A stretch of DNA of 64,000 nucleotides from Phycisphaerales bacterium (GCA_023382935.1 JAHDXL010000008.1:105075-169074), one strand, 5' to 3'; counted from the stretch's first letter, positions 48,515 through 58,510 are shown. Translations and numbers: made by a program. The notes: a model not told the origin generated them from the letters alone.

Positions 48515-50929
48515 ATGCTCGCTTGCCTGGCTGCCCTGACGCTCGCGATGCCTACCAACCCCGCACCCGACTACCCCTATCAGCCGGTGCCCTTCACGGC
48601 GGTGCACTGGCACGATCATTTCTGGGCCCCGCGCATCGAGACCAATCGTGCCGTGACCATTCCCTACGCCTTTGAGCAGAGCGAGCAGACCGGGCGCATC
48701 GAGAACTTCAAGGTGGCCGGCGGGCTTTCCGACAAGCCGTGGACCGGCGGCTTCGGCTTCAACGACTCCGACGTCTCGAAGATCATGGAGGGCGCGGCCT
48801 ACTGCCTGATCGTCCAGGACAATCCGCGGTTGGACGCCTACCTCGATCAACTCATCTCCTGGTACGCGGCGGCACAGGAGGATGACGGGTATCTCTACAC
48901 GCTCTGGACCGCTCGCAGCACCGTCGAGGACTACGAGAAGGTCATCTGCCGTCCCAACAAGGAGCGGTGGGACAACATCAGCATGTCCCACGAACTCTAC
49001 AACGTTGGGCACATGTACGAAGCGGCCGTGGCCCATTTCATGGCCACCGGCAAGCGCACCTTCCTCGACGTGGCTCTTCGCAACGCCGACCTGATCTGCC
49101 AGGTCTTCAACGAAGGCGGGCGCCACGATCCACCGGGGCACCAGGAAATCGAGATCGGGTTGGCCAAGTTGTACCGCGTCACGGGCGACCAGAAGTACCT
49201 CGACACGGCGCGCTTTTTCCTCGAGCAGCGAGGCCGCCCGTCCGAGACCCGCAAGTCCTACGGCCCGTATTCCCAGGACCACCTGCCCGTCACCCAGCAG
49301 ACCGAGGCGGTGGGGCACGCGGTGCGAGCCAACTACATGTACGCCGGAATGGCCGACGTGGCCGCCCTGGCCAATGACCCCGCGTACATCGACGCGATCG
49401 GCGTCATCTGGGACAACGTGGTCTCGAAGAAGTTGTACCTCACCGGCGGCGTGGGCGCCCGCGGGGCCGGCGAGGCCTACGGCGACGACTACGAACTGCC
49501 CAACGAATCTGCCTACGCCGAAACCTGTGCCGCCATCGCCAACGTGTACTGGAACCATCGCATGTTCTGTCTCCACGGCGATGCGAGGTACATCGACGTC
49601 ATGGAGCGTTCGCTCTACAACGGCGTCCTCTCGGGCGTCGCGCTCGACGGCAAGACCTTCTTCTATCCCAATCCGCTCTCTTCCAGTGGACAGCACCAGC
49701 GCAGCCCCTGGTTCGGGTGCGCCTGCTGCCCTTCCAATATCACCCGCTTCCTCGCCAGCGTCGGGGGCTACATGTACGCCGTCCGCGACGATGCGATCTA
49801 CGTCAATCTCTACGGCCAGAGCACTGCGGAGATTCCGCTCGCGGATCAGAAGGTCAAACTCACGCAGACCACCAACTACCCGTGGGACGGTTCGATCAAG
49901 ATCGATGTCGCCCCGCCGTCGCCCGGCTCCTTTGAACTTCGCCTGCGCATCCCCGGCTGGGCACGGCGCGCTCCGGTGCCGAGCGACCTGTATCGTTACG
50001 AGTTCACCACTCACGAGCGGGACGACGTTCCACCGTTCATCGTCATGCTCAACGGGCAGCGCGTGACCGACTCCCGCTTTGAGAAGGGCTACCTCTCGAT
50101 CGATCGCGAATGGCGCGTCGGCGACACCGTTGAGTTGCTCCTGCTTATGCCGGTGCAGCGCGTCGTCGCCCATGACAACGTGGAAGCCGATCGAGGCCGC
50201 GTCGCCCTTGAGCGTGGTCCCATTGTCTATTGCGTCGAGTTCCCGGACACGCCCACCGGGCGCACGCACGACTTAGTCCTGCCCGACGATGCCAGCATCA
50301 AGGTCGAACGCCGTCCGGACCTGCTCGGCGGCGTCACCGTCCTCACCTTCACAGCCCGCTCCGTCCGCGCCGTCGATGATGAAGGACACATCAGCGAAGT
50401 TCCGGTTCAGGTCTCCGCCATCCCTTACCACGTCTGGTCGCACCGAGGGCGCGGCGAGATGGATGTCTGGCTCGCCCGGAGCGCCGACAGGGCCATTCCG
50501 ATTGCTGCTCCAACGCTGGCCTCACGGGCGAAGGTCACCGCCTCCGGCGGCGACGTGCGCGGCGTCAACGACCAGCGCGAGCCGAAGAACTCCAACGACC
50601 ACGACTCCACTTGGATCCACTGGTGGCCACGCAAGGGCACCACCGAGTGGGTGCAATACGACTTCGCCGAGCCGACGACCGTCAGCCAGTGCCAGGTCTA
50701 TTTCTTCGACGATACCGGCCGGGGCGAGTGTCGAGTCCCCGCCTCATGGAAACTGCTGTACCGCGGCGGCGACTCATGGCGCGAGGTGGCCAACCCCTCC
50801 GCCTACGGGTGCGAACGCGACCGCTACAACACCGTCACCTTCGACCCTGTCCAGACCGACGCCCTGCGCCTGGAGATCAGGCTCAGGGACGGCTGGTCCA
50901 CCGGCATCCACGAGTGGCGTGTCAGGTAG
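48515..50929 (+). CDS. GH127-type beta-L-arabinofuranosidase-like protein
   Basis: 804 residues; start supported by GGAGG. The first ~12 residues are hydrophobic (MLACLAALTLAM), a weak signal. The (alpha/alpha)6 barrel has the metal-thiolate active-site residues known in GH127: E336 and C338 in ESAYAETC, and C404-C405 in WFGCACCPSN, the latter including the nucleophile. SHELYNVGHMYEAAV and EVERGPIVY-like (RVALERGPIVYCVE) strands follow. Residues ~690-804 are a discoidin-like beta domain (WIHWWPRKGTTEWVQYDF). It should release L-arabinofuranose or related sugar from plant or algal glycans. Confidence 0.9.
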   Translation: MLACLAALTLAMPTNPAPDYPYQPVPFTAVHWHDHFWAPRIETNRAVTIPYAFEQSEQTGRIENFKVAGGLSDKPWTGGFGFNDSDVSKIMEGAAYCLIVQDNPRLDAYLDQLISWYAAAQEDDGYLYTLWTARSTVEDYEKVICRPNKERWDNISMSHELYNVGHMYEAAVAHFMATGKRTFLDVALRNADLICQVFNEGGRHDPPGHQEIEIGLAKLYRVTGDQKYLDTARFFLEQRGRPSETRKSYGPYSQDHLPVTQQTEAVGHAVRANYMYAGMADVAALANDPAYIDAIGVIWDNVVSKKLYLTGGVGARGAGEAYGDDYELPNESAYAETCAAIANVYWNHRMFCLHGDARYIDVMERSLYNGVLSGVALDGKTFFYPNPLSSSGQHQRSPWFGCACCPSNITRFLASVGGYMYAVRDDAIYVNLYGQSTAEIPLADQKVKLTQTTNYPWDGSIKIDVAPPSPGSFELRLRIPGWARRAPVPSDLYRYEFTTHERDDVPPFIVMLNGQRVTDSRFEKGYLSIDREWRVGDTVELLLLMPVQRVVAHDNVEADRGRVALERGPIVYCVEFPDTPTGRTHDLVLPDDASIKVERRPDLLGGVTVLTFTARSVRAVDDEGHISEVPVQVSAIPYHVWSHRGRGEMDVWLARSADRAIPIAAPTLASRAKVTASGGDVRGVNDQREPKNSNDHDSTWIHWWPRKGTTEWVQYDFAEPTTVSQCQVYFFDDTGRGECRVPASWKLLYRGGDSWREVANPSAYGCERDRYNTVTFDPVQTDALRLEIRLRDGWSTGIHEWRVR

Positions 50930-50974
50930 CGCGCCCGACCCCTGATCGGCAAGCACTGTCCACGCAGGCGTCCG

Positions 50975-51008
50975 GTGCGACGGCTCGCACTTGCGCCGCG
51001 CGTTTTTT
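50975..51008 (+). terminator. Possible terminator after the glycosidase
   Basis: 6-bp stem GTGCGA/TCGCAC (50975-50990) followed after 12 bases by TTTTTT (51003-51008). The gap makes it weak. Confidence 0.3.
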
Positions 51009-51063
51009 CGCCAGCAGACCCCGATGTCCGCTCCGCTGGGCGCGATAGCATGGCTCAAGAGTT

Positions 51064-53202
51064 ATGGACGACGATCCTCTTCCGCCACATGCTGCTTCCA
51101 CCGACGCGCTGATTGCCACATGCGTTGGTCAGGTCTATCCGGCCCTGATCGGCCACCTTATCGCGCAGCGCGAGCGCGACATCACCTACAGCGATCCGGA
51201 GTCGGTGCGGCGAGGGGCCAATGCGCTGTTGTTCGGACACGTCGTTCGCTCGCTGGCGGTCAGTCGGGGGATCGAAGCGCTCCCGGACGCGATCGACCCC
51301 GGGCACGCTGCACCGACGCTCCCTGACCAGGGGCCCCCGGTTATGGAGCGATTGCGCGACTTCGATTTCGACGCTGTTCCGGTGCGTTTCCTCGGCGATC
51401 TCTACGAGCGTCTTCTCGAACTCAAACCGCTTCCGCGTGACCCCTGGGTCGTGCCAGACAGGGCGCGTCGCAAGGGCTCGGGCAGTTACTACACGCCCGA
51501 GTTCATCGTTGCCGACGTCGTGCGTGCGACCCTCGGCCCGATCCTCGACACCCGCATCGTCGCCCTCCGCAATGGGCCGCTGGCCGACCTCCAGAAGAGC
51601 ATCGACTTCCTGCTCGATTTCCGCGTTCTCGACCCGGCGATGGGCACGGGCCACTTCCTGCTCGCCGCGATTGACTACATCGCCGACCGTGTCACAGCCG
51701 CTCTGCACTGGCCCGCCGAACAGCAAGGATTTCAAGCGGCAGACAGCCAAGGGGCGCGACTTCCAGCCGCCCTCGACCCGCCCCGCCTCAAGGCCCTCAT
51801 TCTGCATCGCTGCATCTTCGGCATCGACATTGACCCATTCGCCGCAGCGCTCGCCCGCGCCGCGATGCACATCCATGTCGGCTCGCCGTTGGTCCCCCTG
51901 GCCACGCTGCAGTACAGCCTGCGCTCCTTCGACGCAGTTCGCACACTCGGTGCGGACCGATCGCAGTGGGGCACCTACGACGCCGTCATCGGCAATCCGC
52001 CATTCGTCGATTCCGAGTCGCTCTCGCGTCTTGATCCCGACCTGCGGGCCTTCGCCCGCCGGAACTTCGAGAGCGCCCGCGGCAATTGGGATCTCTACGT
52101 GCTCTTTGTCGAGTTGGGCCTGCGCCTGACCCGTCCGGGCGGGTACACCGCGCTGGTCACGCCCACCCGTCTGCTCGCCGCCGACTACGCCGCCGCCATC
52201 CAGCAACTCATGCTCCAGCGCTCGTTGGTTACCTGCCGCGACTACTCGGCCATCCGCGCCTTCGGTGACGCCTCCGTTCCCGTCGTTGTCGCGGTCGTGC
52301 GCAATGAGCCGCCGCCCGCCGACCACACGGCCGAGTTCGTGGTCCTCGGCCTCGACCGCCAGGTTCAGCAACGCCGGTGCGTCTCTACCGCGCTGCTCTC
52401 TCGACTACCCGCCGGCTTCATCGGCTTTCCCTTGCGGGCCCGCGACCCCGACCTGCTCGCCGCCGCTACCTATGCGAACCGCCTCAGTGCGCTGGCCGAC
52501 TGCTTTGACGGCGCTACTACCGCGGAGGCCTATCGCATCGTCGAAGTTCTCACCGAAGCACTCTCAGAAGAGCCAGACCCGCGTGAATCGTTCCGCCTGG
52601 TCAACACCGGGCTGATCGACCCCTTCGTTCTGCACTGGGGCCGCAGGCCCTGCCGATATCTCGGCCTGACCCTCGTCCGCCCCGTCGTCAGCCGCGAGCA
52701 TCTCCGCGACATCGCTCCGCGTCGGCTCGCCCAATCCGAGGGATGGACGGTTGTCCTGGCCGGCATGGGTTCACGCCTCGAGGCCGTCGTCGCTCCGCCC
52801 GGGTTTCTCGCCGGCAAGTCGACCGTCCTAGTGATTCCGCGCGCGCACATCTGCCCCCATGCCATCACCGCCGCTCTCAACAGTCCTTTCATGTCGGATC
52901 TCTATCGCGCCCTCTTCGGGCTCCGGGCTCTCTCGGCCACATCCCTGACCATCGGCCCGCGCCAGGTGGCGCAACTTCCGGCTCCGCAAGCCGAACTGCT
53001 CGCACCGGCCGATGCCGAACAGCCGATCGACCTTTCCGCGCTGTGTTCCCTCAGCGATGAGGATCTGCTCACCCGGGCCCACGAGATTCGCCTGTTCTCC
53101 CGACTGGGACGACTCCGCTCTGCTCAGCCTGATCACCCGCAGTCGGCGCTCATGGACGACCTGCTCGACCGCACGCTGCGTTGCGAACTCCTGAAACGGT
53201 GA
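51064..53202 (+). CDS. Solitary N6-adenine DNA methyltransferase (Eco57I-like)
   Basis: 712 residues. An N-terminal helical region (~1-135) leads to motif X (GSYYTPEFIVADVV, ~140), SAM-binding motif I (LDPAMGTGHFLLAA, ~190), CIFGIDIDPFAAALAR (motif II) and catalytic motif IV NPPF (VIGNPPFVDSES, ~310). The C-terminal ~330 residues look like a target-recognition domain. The arrangement is that of type IIG/Eco57I-type enzymes, but no PD-ExK nuclease is visible in the N-terminus and no restriction gene is next to it. It may be a regulatory orphan or part of a defence system located elsewhere. Confidence 0.85.
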   Translation: MDDDPLPPHAASTDALIATCVGQVYPALIGHLIAQRERDITYSDPESVRRGANALLFGHVVRSLAVSRGIEALPDAIDPGHAAPTLPDQGPPVMERLRDFDFDAVPVRFLGDLYERLLELKPLPRDPWVVPDRARRKGSGSYYTPEFIVADVVRATLGPILDTRIVALRNGPLADLQKSIDFLLDFRVLDPAMGTGHFLLAAIDYIADRVTAALHWPAEQQGFQAADSQGARLPAALDPPRLKALILHRCIFGIDIDPFAAALARAAMHIHVGSPLVPLATLQYSLRSFDAVRTLGADRSQWGTYDAVIGNPPFVDSESLSRLDPDLRAFARRNFESARGNWDLYVLFVELGLRLTRPGGYTALVTPTRLLAADYAAAIQQLMLQRSLVTCRDYSAIRAFGDASVPVVVAVVRNEPPPADHTAEFVVLGLDRQVQQRRCVSTALLSRLPAGFIGFPLRARDPDLLAAATYANRLSALADCFDGATTAEAYRIVEVLTEALSEEPDPRESFRLVNTGLIDPFVLHWGRRPCRYLGLTLVRPVVSREHLRDIAPRRLAQSEGWTVVLAGMGSRLEAVVAPPGFLAGKSTVLVIPRAHICPHAITAALNSPFMSDLYRALFGLRALSATSLTIGPRQVAQLPAPQAELLAPADAEQPIDLSALCSLSDEDLLTRAHEIRLFSRLGRLRSAQPDHPQSALMDDLLDRTLRCELLKR

Positions 53203-53231
53203 CACGGAAGGCTGGTTTGGGATTAGCCCGA

Positions 53232-56003
53232 CTACCCTAGGCGTGCGCTGAGCAACTCCCGGGTGCTTCGTGCGTTCAGCCGCATGATGCTTGGCAGCGA
53301 GGCGCCCAGGCAGAAGGCCGTCACGACGACCAGTCCGGACGCCACCACCCACAACTCGATGCGTCCCTCGATCTTGACCCCCAGCAGCATGGCGTTCAGC
53401 CGACGCCCCGCCCAGGCGCCCTGAAGGCCCATCAACGTTCCCAGCACGCCGGCCGACAGCGCGATGATGAGCGCCTCGCCGATCACCAGCCTCGAGAGAA
53501 GCCAACGCTGGGCACCCATCGCCCGCAGCACGCCGAACTCAAAGCGCCTCGCATGAATGCTCGCTGCCACCACGTTGGCCACGCCGAAGCAGGCGATGAA
53601 CATCGACATGCCCGCTACCACGGAGAAGACCAGCAGAAAACTCTTCACCATCCCGATCAACTGTTCGCGGATCTGCCGTCCGCTCCCCGCGTCGAGCACG
53701 CCCGCTCCGACGACCGTCTCGCGGATCGTTGCCAGGGCCGTCTCATCGTCCACCTCATCGCTCAGTTCAATCTGGATCAGCCCGATCGAGTCGTTGCCGA
53801 ACTTCTCCTTCAGATCGGCCCGCGATCCGAACACCGCGTGCAACGACTGGTCGATGTACTCCTCACCTACGTTGAAGAACTTGCTCACCAGTTCCAGCCC
53901 CGGGCTGGTCACCACGCCCACCACCTCAAACTCGTGCTCCTGCCCGTTGAACGAACACTTGAACACCTTGCCGACCCCGATTCCCTGGGCCACGAAAAAC
54001 TCGCGCGCCACGATCACTGCCCCGCCCTCGCGGAGCCGACGCTTGGCCGTCTCCCCGTCTCCCTGCACCCACTCCAGGTCGGCCATGTCAAAGAACGAGT
54101 CGGTCTCGAAGGCCACGAACGTCGTCTTGTAACTCTGCAGCGCCCGAACGCCGAAAACGTCCGTTTCCACCGGGATCATCGTGATCGCGCATGTCTGCTT
54201 CACAAATGGCAGCGCGTCTAGCAACCTCTGGCTTTCTTCGCTCAATGCAATCCCGCTCACGAACGCATCGGGAAACCGGATCCGTCCCAGCCAGTCGCGC
54301 AAGAACCCGCCGCCATTGGTCCAGATCGCGACCATCAGCGCCAGTCCCCCCATCATCGCCCCGGCCGTCAGCCCGTATCGGTACGGCGTCGTCCGCATGG
54401 TCCGACCCAGCAACTGCGCGGGCAGCCCCAGTACGCGCGATAACACGGGCGCCAGCACCCGCACCACCAGCAGGACCATCGGCACGCCCAGGAGGAAGTA
54501 GCCGACGAACATCGCCGGCAAGCCCGTCGTCGCATACCCCCAGAAAACCACCTGCCCGTTGTTCGGCAGGCCTACCACCAGCGCCTGCGTGGCCAGCAGC
54601 CCAAGCCCTGCCGCCAGTGTCCAGCCCACATGTGCCCGCTTCACTGGCGTCGCCTGCGCAGAGAGCGCCGCCAGCGGCGACAATCGCGAGGCCTGCCACG
54701 CCGGCCACAACGCGCCGCCGACCCCAGCCACCACGGCGCCCAGCGCCGAGATTCCCAGCGTCACCGTCGGCAGCCCCAACCCGCCGGGCATCTGCTCGCG
54801 GAACACCTGCACCAGCACCCAGGCCACCCCGATCCCCAGCGGCACCCCCACCAGCGCCCCGACGCCCCCGAGCACCAGCCCGATCACCAGTTGCGTCTGC
54901 GCCAGTTGCACCGGCTTGGCCCCCACGCAGCGCAGCACGGCCAGCGATCGCCGCTGCTCGGCCAGCCCCGTGTTCAGCCCCGTCATGATGATGAACGCCG
55001 CCGACAGAAAGGCCAGCACCGCCGCCAGCACGAACCCCAACTGGCTCGACGCGACGTTCTTCTCCACCCCCGTGCGCACCTTCGCCGTCGTCTGGAGCAG
55101 AAACCGATCGCCGAGTTCGGCCTGCCGCGCATCGGCAAACGCACCGGCATCGACCCCTTCCCGCAACTTCATCTCGATCAGCGTCAGCCGATCGCGCCGC
55201 CCAACGATCTCTTCCAGGTCGGGCATCGACACCCACACCTGCGGGCGCCCGCCCAGCGGCGGCGGGGACGTTACGCCCACCACCTCAAACTCCCACCGCC
55301 GCCCAAACAGACGGAACATCGTTACGCGATCGCCCGGCCGCACGCCCACCGCCCGGTTGATCGCCTCGGCCTGCCCCGCCTGTGCGCTCGACGGCAGCGC
55401 CGGCACGCTCAACTTCAAGTGCTCGGCCCGCCCGCTCAGCAGAGGCGACCCGCCCAGACTCCCCGTCGGCGCATACGCCCAGGACAAGCGCTCGGCCGTC
55501 AAGGAATCAATTACGATCTGCCCGCGATCGGTCGGCATCCGCCCGGCGATGAGTTCAAGCCGCGTGTCCGCGCGCGAAAACCATACCCCGTGCGCCAGCG
55601 ACGATGTCCGCAGCACGCGCTCTCCGCGCACGAAATCGCGCGGTGTCCCATCACGTCCAGCCGCGGCCGCCCGCGGCTCTCTCTCCACCATTCCTTCCTT
55701 GGTCAGCGACAGCGTTACCGTCGTCGCCAGTTCGGCCCTGGCGCTTTCCACTTCTTCCCAGCCTTCCACCACCTCCAGGTACGAGGCCGGGAAATCTCCA
55801 TTGGAACTCGAAGGCATCAGGCGTGCGTCGGCATCGCCCACCTGGGCACCCAGTTGCGCTTCGATCGCGCGGTTCACCGACTCCAGCGCGCACGCCACCG
55901 CCGCGATCAGGGCGCTCGACAGCCCGATCGCCGCGACCAGCATCGCGCTACGCCAGGGGCGCGCCCACAAGTTGCTGATAGCGAGACGCCAGACCGCCCG
56001 CAT
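53232..56003 (-). CDS. ABC transporter permease, FtsX/MacB-type
   Basis: 923 residues. An N-terminal membrane helix (~15-37) precedes a large extracytoplasmic domain (~40-310) of the MacB-PCD kind. Two FtsX-type helix bundles follow (~320-445 and the last ~130 residues), with further helices and a second periplasmic domain between (~480-800). Such long two-FtsX permeases move lipoproteins, lipids or toxic compounds across the envelope. The companion ATPase gene overlaps its start by 56 bases, upstream on the same strand. Confidence 0.9.
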   Translation of the reverse strand: MRAVWRLAISNLWARPWRSAMLVAAIGLSSALIAAVACALESVNRAIEAQLGAQVGDADARLMPSSSNGDFPASYLEVVEGWEEVESARAELATTVTLSLTKEGMVEREPRAAAAGRDGTPRDFVRGERVLRTSSLAHGVWFSRADTRLELIAGRMPTDRGQIVIDSLTAERLSWAYAPTGSLGGSPLLSGRAEHLKLSVPALPSSAQAGQAEAINRAVGVRPGDRVTMFRLFGRRWEFEVVGVTSPPPLGGRPQVWVSMPDLEEIVGRRDRLTLIEMKLREGVDAGAFADARQAELGDRFLLQTTAKVRTGVEKNVASSQLGFVLAAVLAFLSAAFIIMTGLNTGLAEQRRSLAVLRCVGAKPVQLAQTQLVIGLVLGGVGALVGVPLGIGVAWVLVQVFREQMPGGLGLPTVTLGISALGAVVAGVGGALWPAWQASRLSPLAALSAQATPVKRAHVGWTLAAGLGLLATQALVVGLPNNGQVVFWGYATTGLPAMFVGYFLLGVPMVLLVVRVLAPVLSRVLGLPAQLLGRTMRTTPYRYGLTAGAMMGGLALMVAIWTNGGGFLRDWLGRIRFPDAFVSGIALSEESQRLLDALPFVKQTCAITMIPVETDVFGVRALQSYKTTFVAFETDSFFDMADLEWVQGDGETAKRRLREGGAVIVAREFFVAQGIGVGKVFKCSFNGQEHEFEVVGVVTSPGLELVSKFFNVGEEYIDQSLHAVFGSRADLKEKFGNDSIGLIQIELSDEVDDETALATIRETVVGAGVLDAGSGRQIREQLIGMVKSFLLVFSVVAGMSMFIACFGVANVVAASIHARRFEFGVLRAMGAQRWLLSRLVIGEALIIALSAGVLGTLMGLQGAWAGRRLNAMLLGVKIEGRIELWVVASGLVVVTAFCLGASLPSIMRLNARSTRELLSARLG

Positions 56004-56688
56004 CCAGGCCCTCCGATTCCATCTCGCCGATCACCCGTCCATCGCGGATCACGAACACCCGCTCACAGTGCGCCGCCGCCGCTGGTTCGTGCGTCACCAT
56101 CACCACCGTGGTCGCCTGTTCCCTCGCAATCTCCTCCAGTAGCGTCCACAACTTCTCCGCGCTGGCCGAGTCCAGATTTCCCGTCGGCTCGTCGGCCAGC
56201 AGCAGTTCCGGGGCAAACAACAGCGCCCGCGCAATGGCCACCCGCTGCTGCTCGCCGCCCGACAGCGCCTCGGGGCGGTGGTCCGCCCGCGCCGACAACC
56301 CCAGCCGCTCCAGCAACTCCGCGCTCCGCCGCCCCAGCGCCCCCCGATCTTCGCCCGACAGCAGCCCGGGCAGTTCCACGTTCTCCCGCGCCGTCAGCGT
56401 CGGGATGAGATTGAACTGCTGAAACACGATGCCGATCTTCCGGCGGCGAAACGCCGTCGCCTCACGTTCGCTCATCGCATGCACCGGCGACTGACCCACA
56501 ATGATCTCGCCCGAGGTCGGTCGATCCAGCGCTCCCAGCAGGTGAAGCAGTGTGCTCTTGCCGCTGCCCGACTGCCCCATGATGGCAAAGAACCCCGGGG
56601 CTTCAAGCGACAGCGACACCCCGCGCAGGGCCTCGACGCTCCGCCCGCCCAGTTGGTAGGTCTTTGACACGTTCAGGCAGCGGATCAT
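55948..56688 (-). CDS. ABC transporter ATPase, LolD/MacB-type
   Basis: 246 residues. Walker A GQSGSGKST (~36-44), Q-loop FQQFNLIPTLTARENVELP, signature LSGGEQQRVAIARAL and Walker B LLLADEPTGNLDS are intact. The strong FQQFNLIP and LxARENVELP match the LolD/MacB/FtsE group. It powers the permease whose gene overlaps its 3' end. A leaderless 5' region of ~87 bases separates it from gcvH, which is on the same strand but probably a different unit. Confidence 0.93.
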   Translation of the reverse strand: MIRCLNVSKTYQLGGRSVEALRGVSLSLEAPGFFAIMGQSGSGKSTLLHLLGALDRPTSGEIIVGQSPVHAMSEREATAFRRRKIGIVFQQFNLIPTLTARENVELPGLLSGEDRGALGRRSAELLERLGLSARADHRPEALSGGEQQRVAIARALLFAPELLLADEPTGNLDSASAEKLWTLLEEIAREQATTVVMVTHEPAAAAHCERVFVIRDGRVIGEMESEGLDAGGLASRYQQLVGAPLA

Positions 56689-56775
56689 CCCGGCCCCCCC
56701 GGAATCCCATGAATCCCCGGAATCCCCGAAATGACCTCCCGATCGACCCCCTGCCAGCCAAATGCGCCAGACAGG

Positions 56776-57153
56776 CTACACGGCATGCTCGCGCTCGTAC
56801 GTCGCGGCGTCCACGCACTTGGACAGGCCCGACAGGTCCGTCGCCCGTACCTTCACCAGCCAGTGCGCATACGGATCTTCATTCAGAAGCCCGGGGTTCC
56901 CGTCCAATTCGGTGTTGACCTGGGTAATATGGCCCGACACTGCAGAATAGACGTCGCTGGTCGTCTTCACCGACTCCACTTCGCCCAACGAGTCTCCCGG
57001 CTTGACCGCCGTACCGGCGGGCTTCATCTCTACATACGTCACGTCGGTCAGGGCGTCCACCGCGAACCGGGTCAGCCCGATGGTCACGATCTCCCCGTCC
57101 TTCTTGTGCCATTCATGCGTGCTCGAGTACACACGATCCGATGGTGCCGCCAT
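56776..57153 (-). CDS. gcvH: Glycine cleavage system H protein
   Basis: 125 residues. The lipoyl-attachment lysine is K63 in GEVESVKTTSDVYS, with the flanking HEWHKKDGEIVTIGLTRFA and LNEDPYAHWLVKV typical of the family. It shuttles the methylamine group between the P, T and L proteins of the glycine cleavage system. The ATG at 57153 is preferred over 57159 because GAAGGGT is better spaced from it. P and T genes are not in the window. No glycine riboswitch core is visible in the 240 bases upstream. Confidence 0.95.
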   Translation of the reverse strand: MAAPSDRVYSSTHEWHKKDGEIVTIGLTRFAVDALTDVTYVEMKPAGTAVKPGDSLGEVESVKTTSDVYSAVSGHITQVNTELDGNPGLLNEDPYAHWLVKVRATDLSGLSKCVDAATYEREHAV

Positions 57154-57309
57154 ACCCATACCCTTCAGTTATCAGGTGCTTCCGATCCGGTCCGGGATGC
57201 TATCGGGCAACTCCTGCCCCAGCCCGCCGACAGGGACTTGACCCGGTGAGCCACTTTCTGGTACCTTCTCACCGTCGGGTAGAGTATTCCATTCGCTTTC
57301 TCCCCTCCG

Positions 57310-57346
57310 GACGGTCGGTGCCTCTGGCCCGACCGTCTTCTTTTTC
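57310..57346 (+). terminator. Intrinsic terminator in the leader of the gene at 57401
   Basis: Perfect 9-bp stem GACGGTCGG (57310-57318) with CCGACCGTC (57329-57337), 10-base loop, followed by TTCTTTTTC. T-run exists only on the + strand. No + strand gene lies just upstream, and the next start is 55 bases downstream, so it is likely to act on the transcript of that gene. Confidence 0.7.
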
Positions 57347-57400
57347 ACCCCGCGCTGCTCGTTCGCCTTGCTCGGCCCAGGGGGGTAGAGTCCCGACCAC

Positions 57401-58255
57401 ATGCTCCTCACTCTTTGCGTCAGTTCTCTTCGATCTCTCATCAACGACCCCGATGAGCCCCTTCCCCTGCACGAAGTGCCCGCGTTTGCGCGGGATTCGC
57501 TGGGGCTCAACGGCCTGAGCCTTTCCACCGACCTGCTCAAAGGCGCCCATCGCACCGATCTCGAAGCCCTGCGCGATCGAGCCGACAAGGTCGCCTGCTC
57601 CTGCCTGCTGCTGGAAGAGATTGAGCCGCTTCCCTTCGCCGCAGCCGATCCTGTCCGGGCTCAAACTGCCATCGACCGAGCCCAGCGTGTCCTTCGTGCC
57701 GCCCAGATCCTCGGATGCAACTCGGCCGCCGTTCGCATCGAGCCGGCCGACGATCCACTGGCCTCCGATCGGGCCGTCGAACGTCTCCGCAAGACGGTCG
57801 ACTTCGCCGAACGCTTGGAGGTCAATCTCCTTCTGGCTCCCCACCCGGGGTTGACTCAGCAGGCCGAGCAGGTCACCGACCTGCTCAAGCGCATCGGGGG
57901 GTTCCGCATCGGCACCCTACCCGATTTCGCCGCTGCAGCCGAGGCCTCCGACCCGGTCGTTTATCTGCGCCGTCTGACGCCCTATGCCTCCGTCGTCATC
58001 GCCTCGACCATCGCCTTTGACGCACCCGAGGCCCTTCCCGACGATGAATCGCTCCAAGTGGAAGATCTTCTGGCCGATCCGGTTCCTGTTCACACGGCCT
58101 ACGAACTGGCCCCCATGGTCGAGGCCGTGATCTCCGTCGGCTTCGACATCACCCTCTCGATCAACTACCGCGGGCAGGGCGACCCGGTCCTGGGCATTCT
58201 GGCCAGCCGCACTGCCCTCGAAGCCGCCATCGAAAACGCCCACGAACGCGAGTAG
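57401..58255 (+). CDS. TIM-barrel sugar isomerase/epimerase-like protein
   Basis: 284 residues, most like the xylose-isomerase-like/AP-endonuclease-2 superfamily. The barrel start LGLNGLSLSTDLLKGAHRTD, the strand SAAVRIEPADD and the metal-site-type segment NLLLAPHPGLTQ are visible; the expected second metal His/Glu near the C-terminus is not clear (SINYRGQGDP). Function and substrate are unknown. Preceded by a terminator in its leader, which suggests attenuation. Confidence 0.65.
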   Translation: MLLTLCVSSLRSLINDPDEPLPLHEVPAFARDSLGLNGLSLSTDLLKGAHRTDLEALRDRADKVACSCLLLEEIEPLPFAAADPVRAQTAIDRAQRVLRAAQILGCNSAAVRIEPADDPLASDRAVERLRKTVDFAERLEVNLLLAPHPGLTQQAEQVTDLLKRIGGFRIGTLPDFAAAAEASDPVVYLRRLTPYASVVIASTIAFDAPEALPDDESLQVEDLLADPVPVHTAYELAPMVEAVISVGFDITLSINYRGQGDPVLGILASRTALEAAIENAHERE

Positions 58256-58510
58256 CCCTCGGCAGGCACGCGCCGGGGGCACGGGCCTTCCGCAGGTGGG
58301 CGTCTCTGGCCAGACGTGGTGTACCCCCCATCGCCCCATGCGATCCGGGGCCCGGTTTCCACACGGGCCTGCGGCCGATCTGCCGATCGAACGCCTTTCA
58401 CTTCCCCCACCTGATAAACTCCCCCTCATGCGGCGCGGGCGGCGCCGCCTCGGGGTACGCTCATGCCGACTGCTTCGCCTGCAATCACCCGTTCTCGTCC
58501 GGAGTGGCGT

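Noticed and set aside
48464..50269. 601-residue frame on the minus strand
   Set aside because: Antisense shadow of the GH127-type gene, whose active-site residues are intact.
57154..57400. Possible glycine riboswitch upstream of gcvH
   Set aside because: No conserved glycine-aptamer core on the minus strand; the only strong structure is the terminator acting on the + strand.
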